DNA from: Corynebacterium glyciniphilum AJ 3170
GTDB taxonomy: Bacteria; Actinomycetota; Actinomycetes; Mycobacteriales; Mycobacteriaceae
DNA: 64,000 nt
Reading direction: 5' to 3'
NCBI RefSeq assembly: GCF_000626675.1
Contig: NZ_CP006842.1
Span: forward strand, 124,001 to 188,000
Shown here: positions 7,361-15,889 of the stretch, in pieces
Position numbering within the stretch: position 1 is the stretch's first letter
Layout: each line of letters begins with the position of its first letter
The notes under the pieces: model-generated
Databases searched by the model: none
Told to the model about the DNA's origin: nothing
The model's input: the letters and a program-made list of their open reading frames with translations, nothing else
Made by a program: the position numbers and the translations under genes

Positions 7361-9374
7361 GGTCTGCTGCGGAACCGGCGGTGAGGAAGTCACCGATCAG
7401 GAGGTGACACCGCCCTGGTGGCGCGACGCCGGCCTGTTCCCCTCCGCAGTCAGCGGAACAGCCCTGGTCATCGGATATTTCCTGGTCTGGGCTGATACCT
7501 CTCTGGCAGGACAGATTCTCCAGTGGACTGCATTGCTGGCGGGCGCCTGGACCTTTGTTCCCGGTGCGGTACGAGGACTCGCACGTGGTCGCCTCGGGGT
7601 GGGCTTGTTGATGACCATCGCTGCCGTCGGTGCCGTGGCGATGGGGCACGTCGGCGAAGCGGCAGCGCTGACTTTCCTGTTCTCCCTGGCCGAAGCGCTC
7701 GAGGACCGTGCTATGGGTCGGGCACAGGCAAAACTGCGGGCACTGCTGGCCCTGATCCCCGACAGGGTACGTCTCGCCCGTGGCACGGGAGCGGTCACCG
7801 TCGTCGCCGCCGAGGTGCGCGTATCCGATGTTCTGATCGTGGGCGCCGGCGAACGCATCGCCACTGACGGTGTGGTGGTGGAGGGCCGGTCGAGTATGGA
7901 CACATCTGCTGTGACCGGCGAATCCATGCCCGTCGCCGTCGAACCGGGTGCCGCGGTCCCCGCCGGTGCGGTTAACGGCGCGGCGACGTTACGGATCAGG
8001 GCGACAGCGGACGGCGTGGACAATTCCTTGACCCAGATCGTCAGCCTCGTCGAGCAGGCCCATGCCAGGAAAGGTGAACGTGCCCGGTTAGCGGACACCA
8101 TCGCCCGGCCGCTCGTGCCGGTGGTGCTCGCGGTGTCCGCGCTCGTCGCCGCGATCGGTATGACGTTCGGCGATCCCGCCACCTGGATCGAGCGGGCACT
8201 GGTGGTCCTCGTCGCCGCCTCGCCGTGCGCCTTGGCTATCGCGGTACCGGTGACCGTGATCAGCGCGATCGGTTCAGCCTCGAAGTTCGGCGTGGTCATC
8301 AAGTCCGGTGAGGCGTTCGAGCAGTTCGGGACGATCAGGACGGTGGCCCTGGACAAGACAGGCACGCTGACCTGTAATGAACCGCAGGTCGTTGAGGTCC
8401 GAACTGTCGAGGGGTGGGACAAGGACGGCGTGATTGCCCTCGCCGCGTCCCTGGAGACTGACAGTGCGCACCCGCTCGCCGCCGCAATTATCGCCGCCGC
8501 GCCTCCTGACGGTGGCCCGCCGGCCCGGGACGTCGTGGAAGACGCCGGTCACGGCATCAGTGGGCGCGTGGGGCAGGTCGCTGCCCGGGTCGGCAACACT
8601 CGGTGGCTGAACCCCGGCGTGCTGGAGGCTGACGCCGAGTCCATGGCGGAGGGAGGAATGACGGCTGTGGTGGTCGAGGCCGACGGCCAGATCGTCGGCG
8701 TGATCGGGATCCGCGACGAGCTACGGGCTGAAGCCGCCGAGACGATCCGACAGCTGCGCGCCCTGGGAGTGCCTACGGTGATGCTCACCGGCGACAATGA
8801 GCGCACCGCGCGTGCACTCGCGGGTCAGGCCGGGATTGCCGATGTGCGCGCGGAACAACTGCCGAAGGACAAGGCTGATGCCGTGGTGGTCCTTGCCTCG
8901 CAGGGTCCGACGGCGATGGTCGGTGACGGGATTAACGATGCCCCGGCGTTGGCGACCGCGACGGTGGGTATCGCCATGGGTGCAAAAGGCTCGGCGGCGG
9001 CGATCGAATCCGCTGACATCGCCTTTACCGGCCACGATCTTCGCCTGATCCCGGCTGCGCTCGCGCATGCCCGGCGAGGACGTCGGATCATGACGGCCAA
9101 TATTGCCCTGGCGTTGGCCATCATCGTCATTCTGTTCCCGCTGGCCCTGTTCGGAGTTCTCGGCCTCGCCGGGGTGGTTCTCGTCCATGAAGTCGCCGAA
9201 GTGGCGGTGATTCTCAACGGGGTGCGCGCGTCGCGCTTACCCCTCCGGTCTGGCGACATTGCGGTCGAGAACGTACGCGATACCGCCTCGCAGAGAACGG
9301 AGAACTGCCGAGACAATGAGTGTTGCTCCGATGGCCAGGACGAATATCCCGCCAATACCCGGTCAGCCCGATGA
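7350..9374 (+). CDS. Heavy-metal-exporting P1B-type ATPase
   Basis: Start at the ATG pair 7350/7353, overlapping the cmtR stop. There is no N-terminal HMA domain, only EVCCG near residue 5. Landmarks, numbered from 7350: TGES at 189-192, the membrane metal site SPC at 291-293 (SPCALA), the phosphorylation motif DKTGT at 335-339, then MLTGDN and GDGINDAPALA. The last helices contain HEVAEVAVILNGVRA. SPC is seen in Cd/Zn/Co-type pumps; with a CmtR-like regulator, Cd or Pb export is the best guess. The final 45 or so codons after RASRLPL look unlike protein and lie antisense to a frameshifted small membrane-protein gene, so the natural end may have been earlier. Confidence 0.92.
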   Translation: MMSEVCCGTGGEEVTDQEVTPPWWRDAGLFPSAVSGTALVIGYFLVWADTSLAGQILQWTALLAGAWTFVPGAVRGLARGRLGVGLLMTIAAVGAVAMGHVGEAAALTFLFSLAEALEDRAMGRAQAKLRALLALIPDRVRLARGTGAVTVVAAEVRVSDVLIVGAGERIATDGVVVEGRSSMDTSAVTGESMPVAVEPGAAVPAGAVNGAATLRIRATADGVDNSLTQIVSLVEQAHARKGERARLADTIARPLVPVVLAVSALVAAIGMTFGDPATWIERALVVLVAASPCALAIAVPVTVISAIGSASKFGVVIKSGEAFEQFGTIRTVALDKTGTLTCNEPQVVEVRTVEGWDKDGVIALAASLETDSAHPLAAAIIAAAPPDGGPPARDVVEDAGHGISGRVGQVAARVGNTRWLNPGVLEADAESMAEGGMTAVVVEADGQIVGVIGIRDELRAEAAETIRQLRALGVPTVMLTGDNERTARALAGQAGIADVRAEQLPKDKADAVVVLASQGPTAMVGDGINDAPALATATVGIAMGAKGSAAAIESADIAFTGHDLRLIPAALAHARRGRRIMTANIALALAIIVILFPLALFGVLGLAGVVLVHEVAEVAVILNGVRASRLPLRSGDIAVENVRDTASQRTENCRDNECCSDGQDEYPANTRSAR

Positions 9375-9438
9375 CCGCCACCAGTAGTTCGAGTACGGGT
9401 AACCGGAGTATCCAGAACGGGACCTGCGTGCGAAGCAT
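9237..9438 (-). pseudogene. Small membrane protein gene with a one-base frameshift
   Basis: From an ATG at 9438, with GAGGAG about 8 nt upstream, the frame reads MLRTQVPFWILRLPVLELL and continues AVIGLTG. Removing one G from the GGG that follows lets it continue as GIGGIFVLAIGATLIVSAVL and on to a TAA at 9237, giving about 66 residues with two hydrophobic segments. Without the correction the downstream frame becomes unlike protein. It is therefore either a recently broken gene or one base in error. It overlaps the C-terminal end of the P-type ATPase on the other strand by about 138 bp. I do not recognise the family. Confidence 0.5.
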
Positions 9439-9513
9439 GAGAACAGCTCCTCAGCGTCATCATCTGCGTTTTCTCGTCGTTCCGGTAGGTTACATGTTTC
9501 CCGTCGGTACTTT

Positions 9514-9867
9514 CTATGGCCGGTACATTCGTCGCCGGATTTCCCGTGCCTGTGCACCGGTGACCACAACGGCGATACCGGTGTCGAGTGCTCCCTCCAG
9601 CTCGGAAGTGTTCAGGGCGCGGAGGGCAGCGACTGTAAGCGCCTCGCCGTGAATGGTGGTCAAGATGGTATCGGGGTCGAGAGTGTAAACCTGACTTATC
9701 GTGTGGACTACCTGGGGCTCGGGGAGAAGAAGGCCAGACGCTTCGAGGGCGGCGACAGCAAGATGCCGCTCGTATTCGAACCGGATATATCCCTCGAGGG
9801 CCTTGTGGGCCCGCCTGCCATCACGCAAGAGGCACAGTTCCTACAGGCGTGTTGTCTTGTCCGTCAC
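9514..9867 (-). pseudogene. Unknown protein gene with in-frame amber codon at position 9
   Basis: From a TTG at 9828 the frame codes 104 residues with good codon usage (EGYIRFEYERHLAVAALEASG and onward to EIRRRMYRP). Upstream in the same frame is a better start: a GTG at 9867 with AGGGGA 5-6 nt before it reads VTDKTTRL, then TAG, then ELCLLRDGRRAHKAL. The natural protein therefore probably began at 9867 and is interrupted by one stop codon. Expression might continue by reinitiation at the TTG, which has AGGAAC about 9 nt upstream. I do not recognise the family; the composition suggests a soluble alpha/beta protein. Confidence 0.5.
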
Positions 9868-9893
9868 GGATTCCCCTGACCTCGCTCCGACAG

Positions 9894-9917
9894 GCTCCGG
9901 AATCCCGCTTCCGGAGC
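9894..9917. other. Stem-loop with 9-bp perfect stem
   Basis: GCTCCGGAA and TTCCGGAGC enclose a 6-nt loop. It lies just upstream of the GTG of the interrupted gene and about 90 bp before the + strand small gene at 10008. No U-tract follows closely on either strand, so it may be a weak terminator or a leader structure. The rest of 9868-10007 shows nothing clear beyond a ribosome site (AAGGA) for the gene at 10008. Confidence 0.4.
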
Positions 9918-10007
9918 GCGGTTTCATCCCGCCCTAAAAACTCATGCATAACGTGAACAGCGTAGTGTCGCACGGACGATCGAACACCACCCCTAAGGAC
10001 CTTTTTC

Positions 10008-10263
10008 ATGGCCTTCGCCGCTCATCCGGTTGGCGGAACCTCCCCTGCGCGTTACACGGCGGGCGACAAGGTCGAGGCCGCCTGGCATGGCAGCTTTGCA
10101 GCGGTGGAACGGGGTTACACACCGCTGCTGGCATCCGTGACGGGCTCCGCGCTACGCGAACTGGTTACAGGAAGCCACCGACGCCACAGCCGTCACTGGC
10201 ACCGCCGGCCCGCGAGTTGACGCGGTGGCCGGGCTGCTCCGGCGAGCCTCCCTCAATCGTTGA
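10008..10263 (+). pseudogene. Small unknown gene with a frameshift
   Basis: An ATG at 10008 with AAGGA 9 nt upstream opens a protein-like frame (MAFAAHPVGGTSPARYTAG ... LLASVTGSALR). Uncorrected, it continues as an Arg/His-rich tail typical of a wrong frame and stops at 10220. One frame over, the reading is again protein-like (YANWLQEATDATAVTGTAG, then VDAVAGLLRRASLNR) to a TGA at 10263. The switch must fall between about 10139 and 10155. The corrected product would be about 85 residues. The end overlaps the end of the convergent nitroreductase by 11 bp. The family is not recognised. Confidence 0.45.
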
Positions 10264-10837
10264 CCAGGACCGATTCAGTGAGAGGGCGTCGTGTGCGAGG
10301 CGCATTCTCCCGGGAGAGCACGGCGTCATCGACACCGGTGGCATCTCCGAGCACCCCGACGGCGATCACGGTGAGCGGTACCAGGGTCTCATCGAGGGCG
10401 AATGCCTGTGAGACTGTCTCCGGGTCGAAGCCACTCATCTGATGCACAAGCAGGTCATTGGCGTGTGCCTGAATGGTGAAGTACGCTGCCGCCTGACCAG
10501 CGTCGTAACGTGCCTCCGGAAGCGGGGTGCCCTCGGCATCGACGGTCTCGGTGACGATCACGATCAGGGCCCCAGCGTCCTTCGCCCATCCCTGGTTGAA
10601 GTCAATCAGGGAGTTCAGCACGGTCTCGTGGGCGGAACTCCCTCTACGTGTCACTAAGAACCGCCACGGCTGACGGTTGTAAGCTGACGGCGCCCACCTG
10701 GCGGCTTCGAGTGCGCTGCGCAGTGCCTCCTCGTTTATGGGAGCGGCGCCGTCGTAGATGCGTGGGCTCCAGCGTTCTGCGACGATGTCGAGGACAGGGG
10801 CGTCTGTGGATGCTGTTCGGTCTGTGATGACTGTCAT
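10253..10837 (-). CDS. Nitroreductase family protein
   Basis: From the ATG at 10837 the product is 194 residues. It shows the FMN-binding nitroreductase pattern: an N-terminal RWSPRIYDG, then EAARWAPSAYNRQPWRFLV (phosphate-binding Ser/Asn region), a central HANDLLVHQMSGFD and a C-terminal TVIAVGVLGD. Such enzymes are cytoplasmic FMN oxidoreductases using NAD(P)H to reduce nitro groups, quinones or related electrophiles. GAAGG lies about 12 nt before the ATG, and a TTG 12 nt further upstream is an alternative start. It is the only intact gene between 9.4 and 12.2 kb. Confidence 0.88.
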   Translation of the reverse strand: MTVITDRTASTDAPVLDIVAERWSPRIYDGAAPINEEALRSALEAARWAPSAYNRQPWRFLVTRRGSSAHETVLNSLIDFNQGWAKDAGALIVIVTETVDAEGTPLPEARYDAGQAAAYFTIQAHANDLLVHQMSGFDPETVSQAFALDETLVPLTVIAVGVLGDATGVDDAVLSRENAPRTRRPLTESVLVND

Positions 10838-10875
10838 GTCCGGTATCAACCTTCGAGGAGGCCGCCGTGTTCCCC

Positions 10876-10898
10876 GTTCCGCTCACCGGTAGCGGAAC
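10876..10898. terminator. Stem-loop after the MpaB-type gene, possible terminator
   Basis: GTTCCGCT and AGCGGAAC (8-bp perfect stem, 7-nt loop) lie 14 bp past the stop of the minus-strand oxygenase and about 40 bp before the nitroreductase start. No clear U-tract follows. It may terminate the former or act as an operator for the latter. Confidence 0.4.
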
Positions 10899-10911
10899 AG
10901 GGTGGGGCGCG

Positions 10912-12142
10912 CTAGCCGATCTTGTACCCGTCGGCAGAAAGCACGGCATCGGCGGTGTCCGGGGCGTCCGCCGCCCGGAACTCCAGGATCTGGTCAGTGT
11001 GGTTGTGGTCGTAGGCCTTCTGACCGGTTCCCTCCTGGCGCTTCTTGAGCAGTTCCTCGCGCTGTTCCAACGGGGTCAGCGGGTTACCGTACATGCGGCG
11101 CGAGACCTCGGGGCTGAGCACCCGGGGGCTTTCGGCGGGAATCCCGAGGACTGCGGGCTCGTAGTAGCGCAACGCCCGGGGGGCAGATCCGCTTGATCAT
11201 CCACAGGAACAGTTTCGGGTTCGCTGCCAGCACCCTGTAGATCGGCTTCCATACTGCAATCGAGAGCGTGTCCATGAGTCGGGACTGCTTCACACCGAGC
11301 ATCGGGCGCATCCACCGTGGGTAGGTGGCGATGATGCTCTTGCGCAGCAGCGGGCGTCCGAGCTTCTGCAACCACCTCGGAAGGTCTGGCTCGATGGTCT
11401 CGAACCCGTCGAGGATGACGTCGACATTGCGGATCGCTGCCTCGGAAGCAGAGAGCTTCTCTCGCCAATCGTCGAGGTACTTCTGCACCTCGCCACGGGT
11501 GCGGGGGACGTCCTCCTGTCGGATCGGCTGTGCCGCGGCGGCAGTGACCATCTGAGACCAGTACTCGTTCTCCTCGTCGCGGGAGAGCTTTCCGGGGCCG
11601 AAGGTCTCGTAGACGTAGAGGATGGAGTGCCAGGCGGTGACGTGAATCCACAACTGGGACTCTGGCCTATTGGCCTCGTAATTGTTGCCGGTCACCGGGT
11701 TTACGCCGTAGGAGCGGTCGTGGACCTTCATCAGGATGTCGGACATCCGGATCACGGTCTGGGAGTCGGCGGTGATCCAGGAGGTGAAGTACTCCATGGT
11801 GCGGTCATACCGGGCGGGTGTGCGTTTGTACACCTGGCCGGACGCATCGACAGCAGCGACGAGGTCAGGATCGAGGTGTTCGATCGTCACAGCCCGAGCA
11901 AAGCCCTGCAGGGCGGCTGTCGGGTAAAGCCAGACTTTCCATGCGACGGAGCCGGGCCCGAACCAACCTTCGTCAGCGCGGGTGATCTTGTCGTCTTTGC
12001 CTCCACGGCGGAACGCCTTTGTCCCCGAGGTGCTGGTGCTGTTCGTCGCGTCAGTCTTTTCGTCGGCAGATGCGGCCCCCGGGATCGTCGCATCAGCGAG
12101 GCCGAGGGTGTTGTTCTCGTCGCCGGTAAAGGGGCAGGACAT
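10912..12142 (-). pseudogene. MpaB/rubber-oxygenase family (DUF2236) protein, frameshifted in a C6 tract
   Basis: The ATG at 12142 has AAGGAGG 6 nt upstream. The reading shows the DUF2236 pattern: WFGPGSVAWKVWLYPTAAL, then FTSWITADSQTV and LWIHVTAWHSILYVYETFG, with His residues expected to hold a haem in latex-clearing-like oxygenases. At 11178-11183 the coding strand has six C; with five, the frame continues from RICP through RALRYYEPAVLGIP to a stop at 10912, about 409 residues. As written, the frame leaves the family sequence there and ends at 11084 after an Arg/Pro-rich tail. Causes could be real mutation, slippage-based phase variation or a base-count error. If restored it would be an oxidoreductase of unknown substrate. 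Confidence 0.7.
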
Positions 12143-12248
12143 GGCGCCCTCCTTCAGGTAGACATCGTGAAAATGTAGTGTGTGTCACAGAAGCATACCG
12201 AAAACGACACCGTTGTCGAAATAAAATGAGTGAACCGGATCACATCGT

Positions 12249-13622
12249 TCAGTGATGGAAGCCTGAGCGTTGGGCGTCGGGCGGTGTACCGTTTGCCTGG
12301 TTGAGGTGGTCCACGCAGGCGCGGAGGTCGCGTACTAGGAAAGACGCCAGATCGTGGCTCATACCGTTGCGCACCACGATGCGTTGGACAGTGACGTCGG
12401 TGAGGTTGTCCGGCATCGGATAGGCGGGAACGATCCACCCCTTCATACGAAGACGGTCCGACAGGTCGTAGAGCGTCCACTGCCGATCGGCGGAGGCAGC
12501 GAGCCTCCAGGCGAACACAGGAATGTCCTGTGCCTCATTCCACAGGTCGAACTCCGGTAACGTTCCGATCTCTGACGCGAGATACCGCGCCACATCGATG
12601 GTGTTCTGTTGAACGCGACGGTAGCCGTCCATCCCGAGCTGCAGGAAGAGGTAGTACTGCAGTAGTACCTGGGCGCCGGGCCGGGAGAAGTTCAGTGCAA
12701 AGGTGGGCATGTCGCCACCCAGATAGCTCACTCGGGCGATCAGGTCCTCGGGGAGGTCCTCGGCCTGGCGCCAGACGATCCAACCGAGCCCCGGGTAGAC
12801 CAACCCGTACTTGTGCCCGGAGACATTGATCGAGGCTACCCGGGGGAGCCGGAAATCCCACTCCAGCTCCGGCTGCAGGAACGGTGCGATCATGCCGCCG
12901 GACGCAGCGTCGACGTGGATGCGGACATCCAGACCGGTGTCATTCTGGATCCGGTCAAGAGCTGCGGAGATGTCTTTCACCGGCTCATACATGCCGGTGT
13001 AGGTCACACCCAGTATCGCCACCACCCCGATGGTGTTCTCGTCGACGTAGCTCTCCAGATCGTGACCGTCGAAGACCTTGTGCTCCTCAGTGATCGGCAC
13101 ATACCGGGGTTCGACGTCGAAGAAGTTGCAGAACTTCTCCCAGCACACCTGTACCGCCGAGGACATCACCAGATTGGGGCTGTCCGTGGAGGCTCCGTCC
13201 TGCCGACGTCGATGCTGCCAGCGGCGCTTCAGCGCCAGTCCGCCCAGCATGCAGGCTTCCGACGACCCCATGGTGGACGTACCGGCGGTGTGGTCGGGGT
13301 CCGGTGCATTCCACAGTGCGGCGATCATCCGCCAGCACCGGTCCTCGATGTCCGCTGTGGCGGGGTACTCGTCCTTGTCGACCATGTTCTTGTCGAAGGC
13401 CTCGCGGTAGAGACGGTTGGCGTAGTCGTCCATCCACGTGCCGACGAAGGTCGCGAGGTTCATACGTGCATTGCCGTCCAGCATCGCCTCATCGTGGATG
13501 ACCTGATAGGCGGTCTCCGGGAGCGACTCCGACTCGGGGATGCGGTTGCGCGGGAAGCTCGTGGCCTCCCCGACGCGGGCGAACAGTGGATTGAGTTCAA
13601 CAGTGCGGCGATCGTCAACCAT
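12249..13622 (-). CDS. gadB: Glutamate decarboxylase
   Basis: A 457-residue PLP-dependent enzyme converting glutamate to GABA and CO2 with consumption of a proton. PLP landmarks are HVDAASGG (236-243) and the Schiff-base lysine in SGHKYG (K271). The N-terminal region has the GTSTMGSSEACMLGGLA substrate/PLP segment of bacterial Gad. Length is usual for GadA/GadB. GAAAGGG precedes the ATG. The gene is divergent from the DUF202 pair over a 107-bp promoter region. No GABA antiporter or transaminase is adjacent. Together with glutaminase at 4.0-5.3 kb it suggests acid-stress or GABA-shunt use, which is inference. Confidence 0.95.
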   Translation of the reverse strand: MVDDRRTVELNPLFARVGEATSFPRNRIPESESLPETAYQVIHDEAMLDGNARMNLATFVGTWMDDYANRLYREAFDKNMVDKDEYPATADIEDRCWRMIAALWNAPDPDHTAGTSTMGSSEACMLGGLALKRRWQHRRRQDGASTDSPNLVMSSAVQVCWEKFCNFFDVEPRYVPITEEHKVFDGHDLESYVDENTIGVVAILGVTYTGMYEPVKDISAALDRIQNDTGLDVRIHVDAASGGMIAPFLQPELEWDFRLPRVASINVSGHKYGLVYPGLGWIVWRQAEDLPEDLIARVSYLGGDMPTFALNFSRPGAQVLLQYYLFLQLGMDGYRRVQQNTIDVARYLASEIGTLPEFDLWNEAQDIPVFAWRLAASADRQWTLYDLSDRLRMKGWIVPAYPMPDNLTDVTVQRIVVRNGMSHDLASFLVRDLRACVDHLNQANGTPPDAQRSGFHH

Positions 13623-13693
13623 TGTCTGCGTAGCCCTTTCGTACGCTGGATTCCTGACCGGCGGGTCGTTCTATGGGCGACAGTACCGTGTCA

Positions 13694-13721
13694 TTGTTAT
13701 CAGGGCGCCGCGGTTTAGACT
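13694..13721 (+). promoter_or_regulatory. Promoter of the DUF202 pair, probably leaderless
   Basis: TTGTTA (13694-13699), a 16-bp spacer and TAGACT (13716-13721) place transcription start close to 13728-13730, on the GTG at 13730. There is no ribosome site before that GTG, which supports a leaderless mRNA. Confidence 0.5.
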
Positions 13722-13729
13722 GTTCCACT

Positions 13730-14131
13730 GTGAATGGAACTGCAGATGACACCCCTCCCCATGGTGACGGCGGTCGCTCTGCCCTGGCGAAAGCGCTGTT
13801 CCCGTCCGGTACTGAACCGGATCCACGGTTCACGTTGGCCAATGAGCGGACCTTCCTGGCATGGATGCGTACGGCCCTGGCGTTCATCGCCGGCGGTGTG
13901 GCACTGGAGGCGTTGCCGATCGATACCGTCCCGGCGGAACTCCGGAATGCCGGCGCCCTGGTCGCTCTGTGCCTGGGAATCGTGCTGGCCGCAGGTGCAG
14001 CTTTCCGGTGGCTGCGTGTGGAACGCGCCATGCGTGAACAGCGTCCTCTCCCCGCGCCGGCGATTGTTCCTGCACTGTCGGTGGGTGCACTCCTCATCGC
14101 GGTCGTGTTACTGGTCCTGGTGTTGCTGTGA
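13730..14131 (+). CDS. DUF202 (YidH-like) membrane protein
   Basis: The GTG at 13730 gives 133 residues; a longer reading from 13673 would run through the predicted promoter. The hallmark is the ANERTFLAWMRTALAFI segment (about residues 37-55), typical of DUF202, followed by three hydrophobic helices including the C-terminal PALSVGALLIAVVLLVLVLL. It is an inner-membrane protein of unknown role. The gene overlaps the next one, also DUF202, by 4 nt (GTGA), so the two are translated together and may form a heteromer. Confidence 0.82.
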   Translation: MNGTADDTPPHGDGGRSALAKALFPSGTEPDPRFTLANERTFLAWMRTALAFIAGGVALEALPIDTVPAELRNAGALVALCLGIVLAAGAAFRWLRVERAMREQRPLPAPAIVPALSVGALLIAVVLLVLVLL

Positions 14132-14484
14132 CAGACGGGGCATCGGCGAAAGGCGTGCCTCCGATTCCGTTGGCGGACCCGGGCCTGCAGCCGGAACGGA
14201 CGAGTATGGCGTGGGCCCGCACGTCGCTGGCGTATCTGGTGGCCGCGGCGATAACGCTTCGGTGGGTCCCTCACCACGGGGCGGCAGTGGCCCTCGTTAC
14301 CGCCGGGCTGACACTGGTGGCCCTCGGGATCTACGCGGGGCAACGGCGGCGCTACCGTGACGCCGCCGTCGGAGTTGCCAATGAGCGCCTGAGGGCTTCT
14401 GGCGGCGCCGTCATCGTCCTCACCCTGTGCACGGTGGCTCTGGGCGTGTTCAGTGTGGTGCTCATCGTCGTCGAGAATTACTGA
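14128..14484 (+). CDS. Second DUF202 membrane protein
   Basis: A 118-residue protein starting at a GTG that overlaps the stop of the preceding gene. It has the short form of the DUF202 motif (LQPERTSMAWARTSLAYLVA) and three hydrophobic segments, the last ending in VFSVVLIVVENY. In many actinobacteria two DUF202 genes lie side by side like this; the function is not known. The strict overlap indicates coupled synthesis with its partner. Confidence 0.8.
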   Translation: MTDGASAKGVPPIPLADPGLQPERTSMAWARTSLAYLVAAAITLRWVPHHGAAVALVTAGLTLVALGIYAGQRRRYRDAAVGVANERLRASGGAVIVLTLCTVALGVFSVVLIVVENY

Positions 14485-14611
14485 GGCGAACACTGCAGGG
14501 TGGTGGCGGGCGGAAGAACCAACGTGAGGTCGTCGTCCCAGCATCCGAGGGTAAAGCGGCACCTGTCGTAGGCGCCAGCAGGCGCTGGTGTGCGCGATGT
14601 AACATGGGGCA

Positions 14612-15187
14612 ATGATAAAACGCCTCATCGCCAGCGCGTTTTGGTTCGTCAGTAGATGGCGCCTGGCCTCGGAGCCGGCGCCGCGGCGTCCCACGATTCT
14701 CATCGGCGCCCCGCACACCTCCAACTGGGACTTCATCCTCATGCTCGGCATCGCCTGGAAACTGGGCATCAGAATCCGGTGGCTGGGCAAGACCAGTCTC
14801 TTCGACGGATGGCAGGGCCCCGTGATGCGCAGCCTCGGTGGAATCGCCGTTGACAGGGAGTCGCCGGGGGAGGTGGTGAGCGACCTTGTGCAACAAATCA
14901 GCGAGGACAAAACAGCCGCGCTTGTCATCACGCCGGACGGAACCCGAGGGCCGCACACCCACTGGAAGTCCGGTTTCTACCGGCTCGCTGAGCAGACGGG
15001 GTTGCCGGTGACCCTGGGCTATGTCGACCGTCCGACGATGACCACGGGCCTCGGGCCGACGTTCGACATCACGGGTAACGTCGCCGCCGACATGGAGCGT
15101 ATCCGTGACTTCTACCGGGACAAGTCAGGTTTGCGGCCGGACGCACGTGTTGAACCGCGTCTGCGGAGCGAACCAGGAGTGGACTGA
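14612..15187 (+). CDS. 1-acyl-glycerol-3-phosphate acyltransferase-like protein
   Basis: A 191-residue protein with the acyltransferase H-x4-D motif as HTSNWD (about residues 35-40), a second block GGIAVDRES and a third block ITPDGTRGP corresponding to the substrate-binding motif. It is shorter than typical PlsC and lacks obvious transmembrane helices apart from the N-terminal amphipathic stretch. It resembles the subgroup often annotated as glycerol acyltransferase. It would acylate a lyso-phospholipid or related acceptor at the membrane face. No strong ribosome site was seen before the ATG. Confidence 0.82.
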   Translation: MIKRLIASAFWFVSRWRLASEPAPRRPTILIGAPHTSNWDFILMLGIAWKLGIRIRWLGKTSLFDGWQGPVMRSLGGIAVDRESPGEVVSDLVQQISEDKTAALVITPDGTRGPHTHWKSGFYRLAEQTGLPVTLGYVDRPTMTTGLGPTFDITGNVAADMERIRDFYRDKSGLRPDARVEPRLRSEPGVD

Positions 15188-15197
15188 GAGAAAAGCC

Positions 15198-15878
15198 ATG
15201 CCAACAAGCCGCACCGTCTTCTACCGCGGTCCTCGCCCCGTTCTGCGGGGGTATCTGCACCTGTTCGCATTCTGGTTCTTCCTCGGCACAGGGACGAGTC
15301 TGACTGTTCTGTCCTTTGCCAACACCGGCTTCTCGGGGCTGGCAGTGGCGACCACGGTCTACACCCTGTGCCTGGCGGGCATGCTGGGCGTCTCCGCCTT
15401 GTACCACAGGGTGCCGTGGAAGAGCGAGGGCTCTGTCCAGTGGTGGCGCCGGGCCGACCACTCCATGATCGCGATATTCATTGCGGGCACCTACGGGCCG
15501 GTGTTCATCGGTGCAGATGCGCCCGGGAACCGGACACCGATCCTCGTCCTGTGCTGGATCACCGCAGTTCTCGCCGTGGGGGTCAACATCCTCTGGATTA
15601 GCCACCCGCGGTGGTTGTCCGTCCTGATCTACCTGTGCCTGGGGTGGATCGCGCTGTTCGGGATGAAGATCCTCTGGTCCGGGCTGACGCTGCCGGAGCT
15701 TGTGCTGATCCTGGTCGGTGGGGCGATTTACAGTCTCGGCGCGCTCGTGTACGCGCTGAAATGGCCGACGATCAGTGAACACTGGTTTGGCTTCCACGAG
15801 GTTTTCCACGCCGGCACCATCATTGCCGCCGGGCTCCACCACATCGCCATCTGGATGATCGTCCTGGGGTCCAGCTGA
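15198..15878 (+). CDS. Hemolysin III (PAQR) family membrane protein
   Basis: The 226-residue product has seven hydrophobic segments. The PAQR metal-site residues are in place: SALYHRVPW in the second helix region, WWRRADHSMIAIFIAGTYGP, and the C-terminal HEVFHAGTIIAAGLHHIAI with paired histidines. Such proteins are zinc-binding membrane hydrolase-like proteins; the haemolysin name is historical. AGAGAAAAG precedes the ATG at 15198, 10 bp after the acyltransferase stop, so the two are likely cotranscribed. The transcript ends at a strong stem-loop. Confidence 0.9.
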   Translation: MPTSRTVFYRGPRPVLRGYLHLFAFWFFLGTGTSLTVLSFANTGFSGLAVATTVYTLCLAGMLGVSALYHRVPWKSEGSVQWWRRADHSMIAIFIAGTYGPVFIGADAPGNRTPILVLCWITAVLAVGVNILWISHPRWLSVLIYLCLGWIALFGMKILWSGLTLPELVLILVGGAIYSLGALVYALKWPTISEHWFGFHEVFHAGTIIAAGLHHIAIWMIVLGSS

Positions 15879-15889
15879 CGGCAGAGGAA

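Noticed and set aside
12165..12200. GlxR (TGTGA-N6-TCACA) site upstream of the MpaB-type gene
   Set aside because: One half-site fits but the other has two mismatches.
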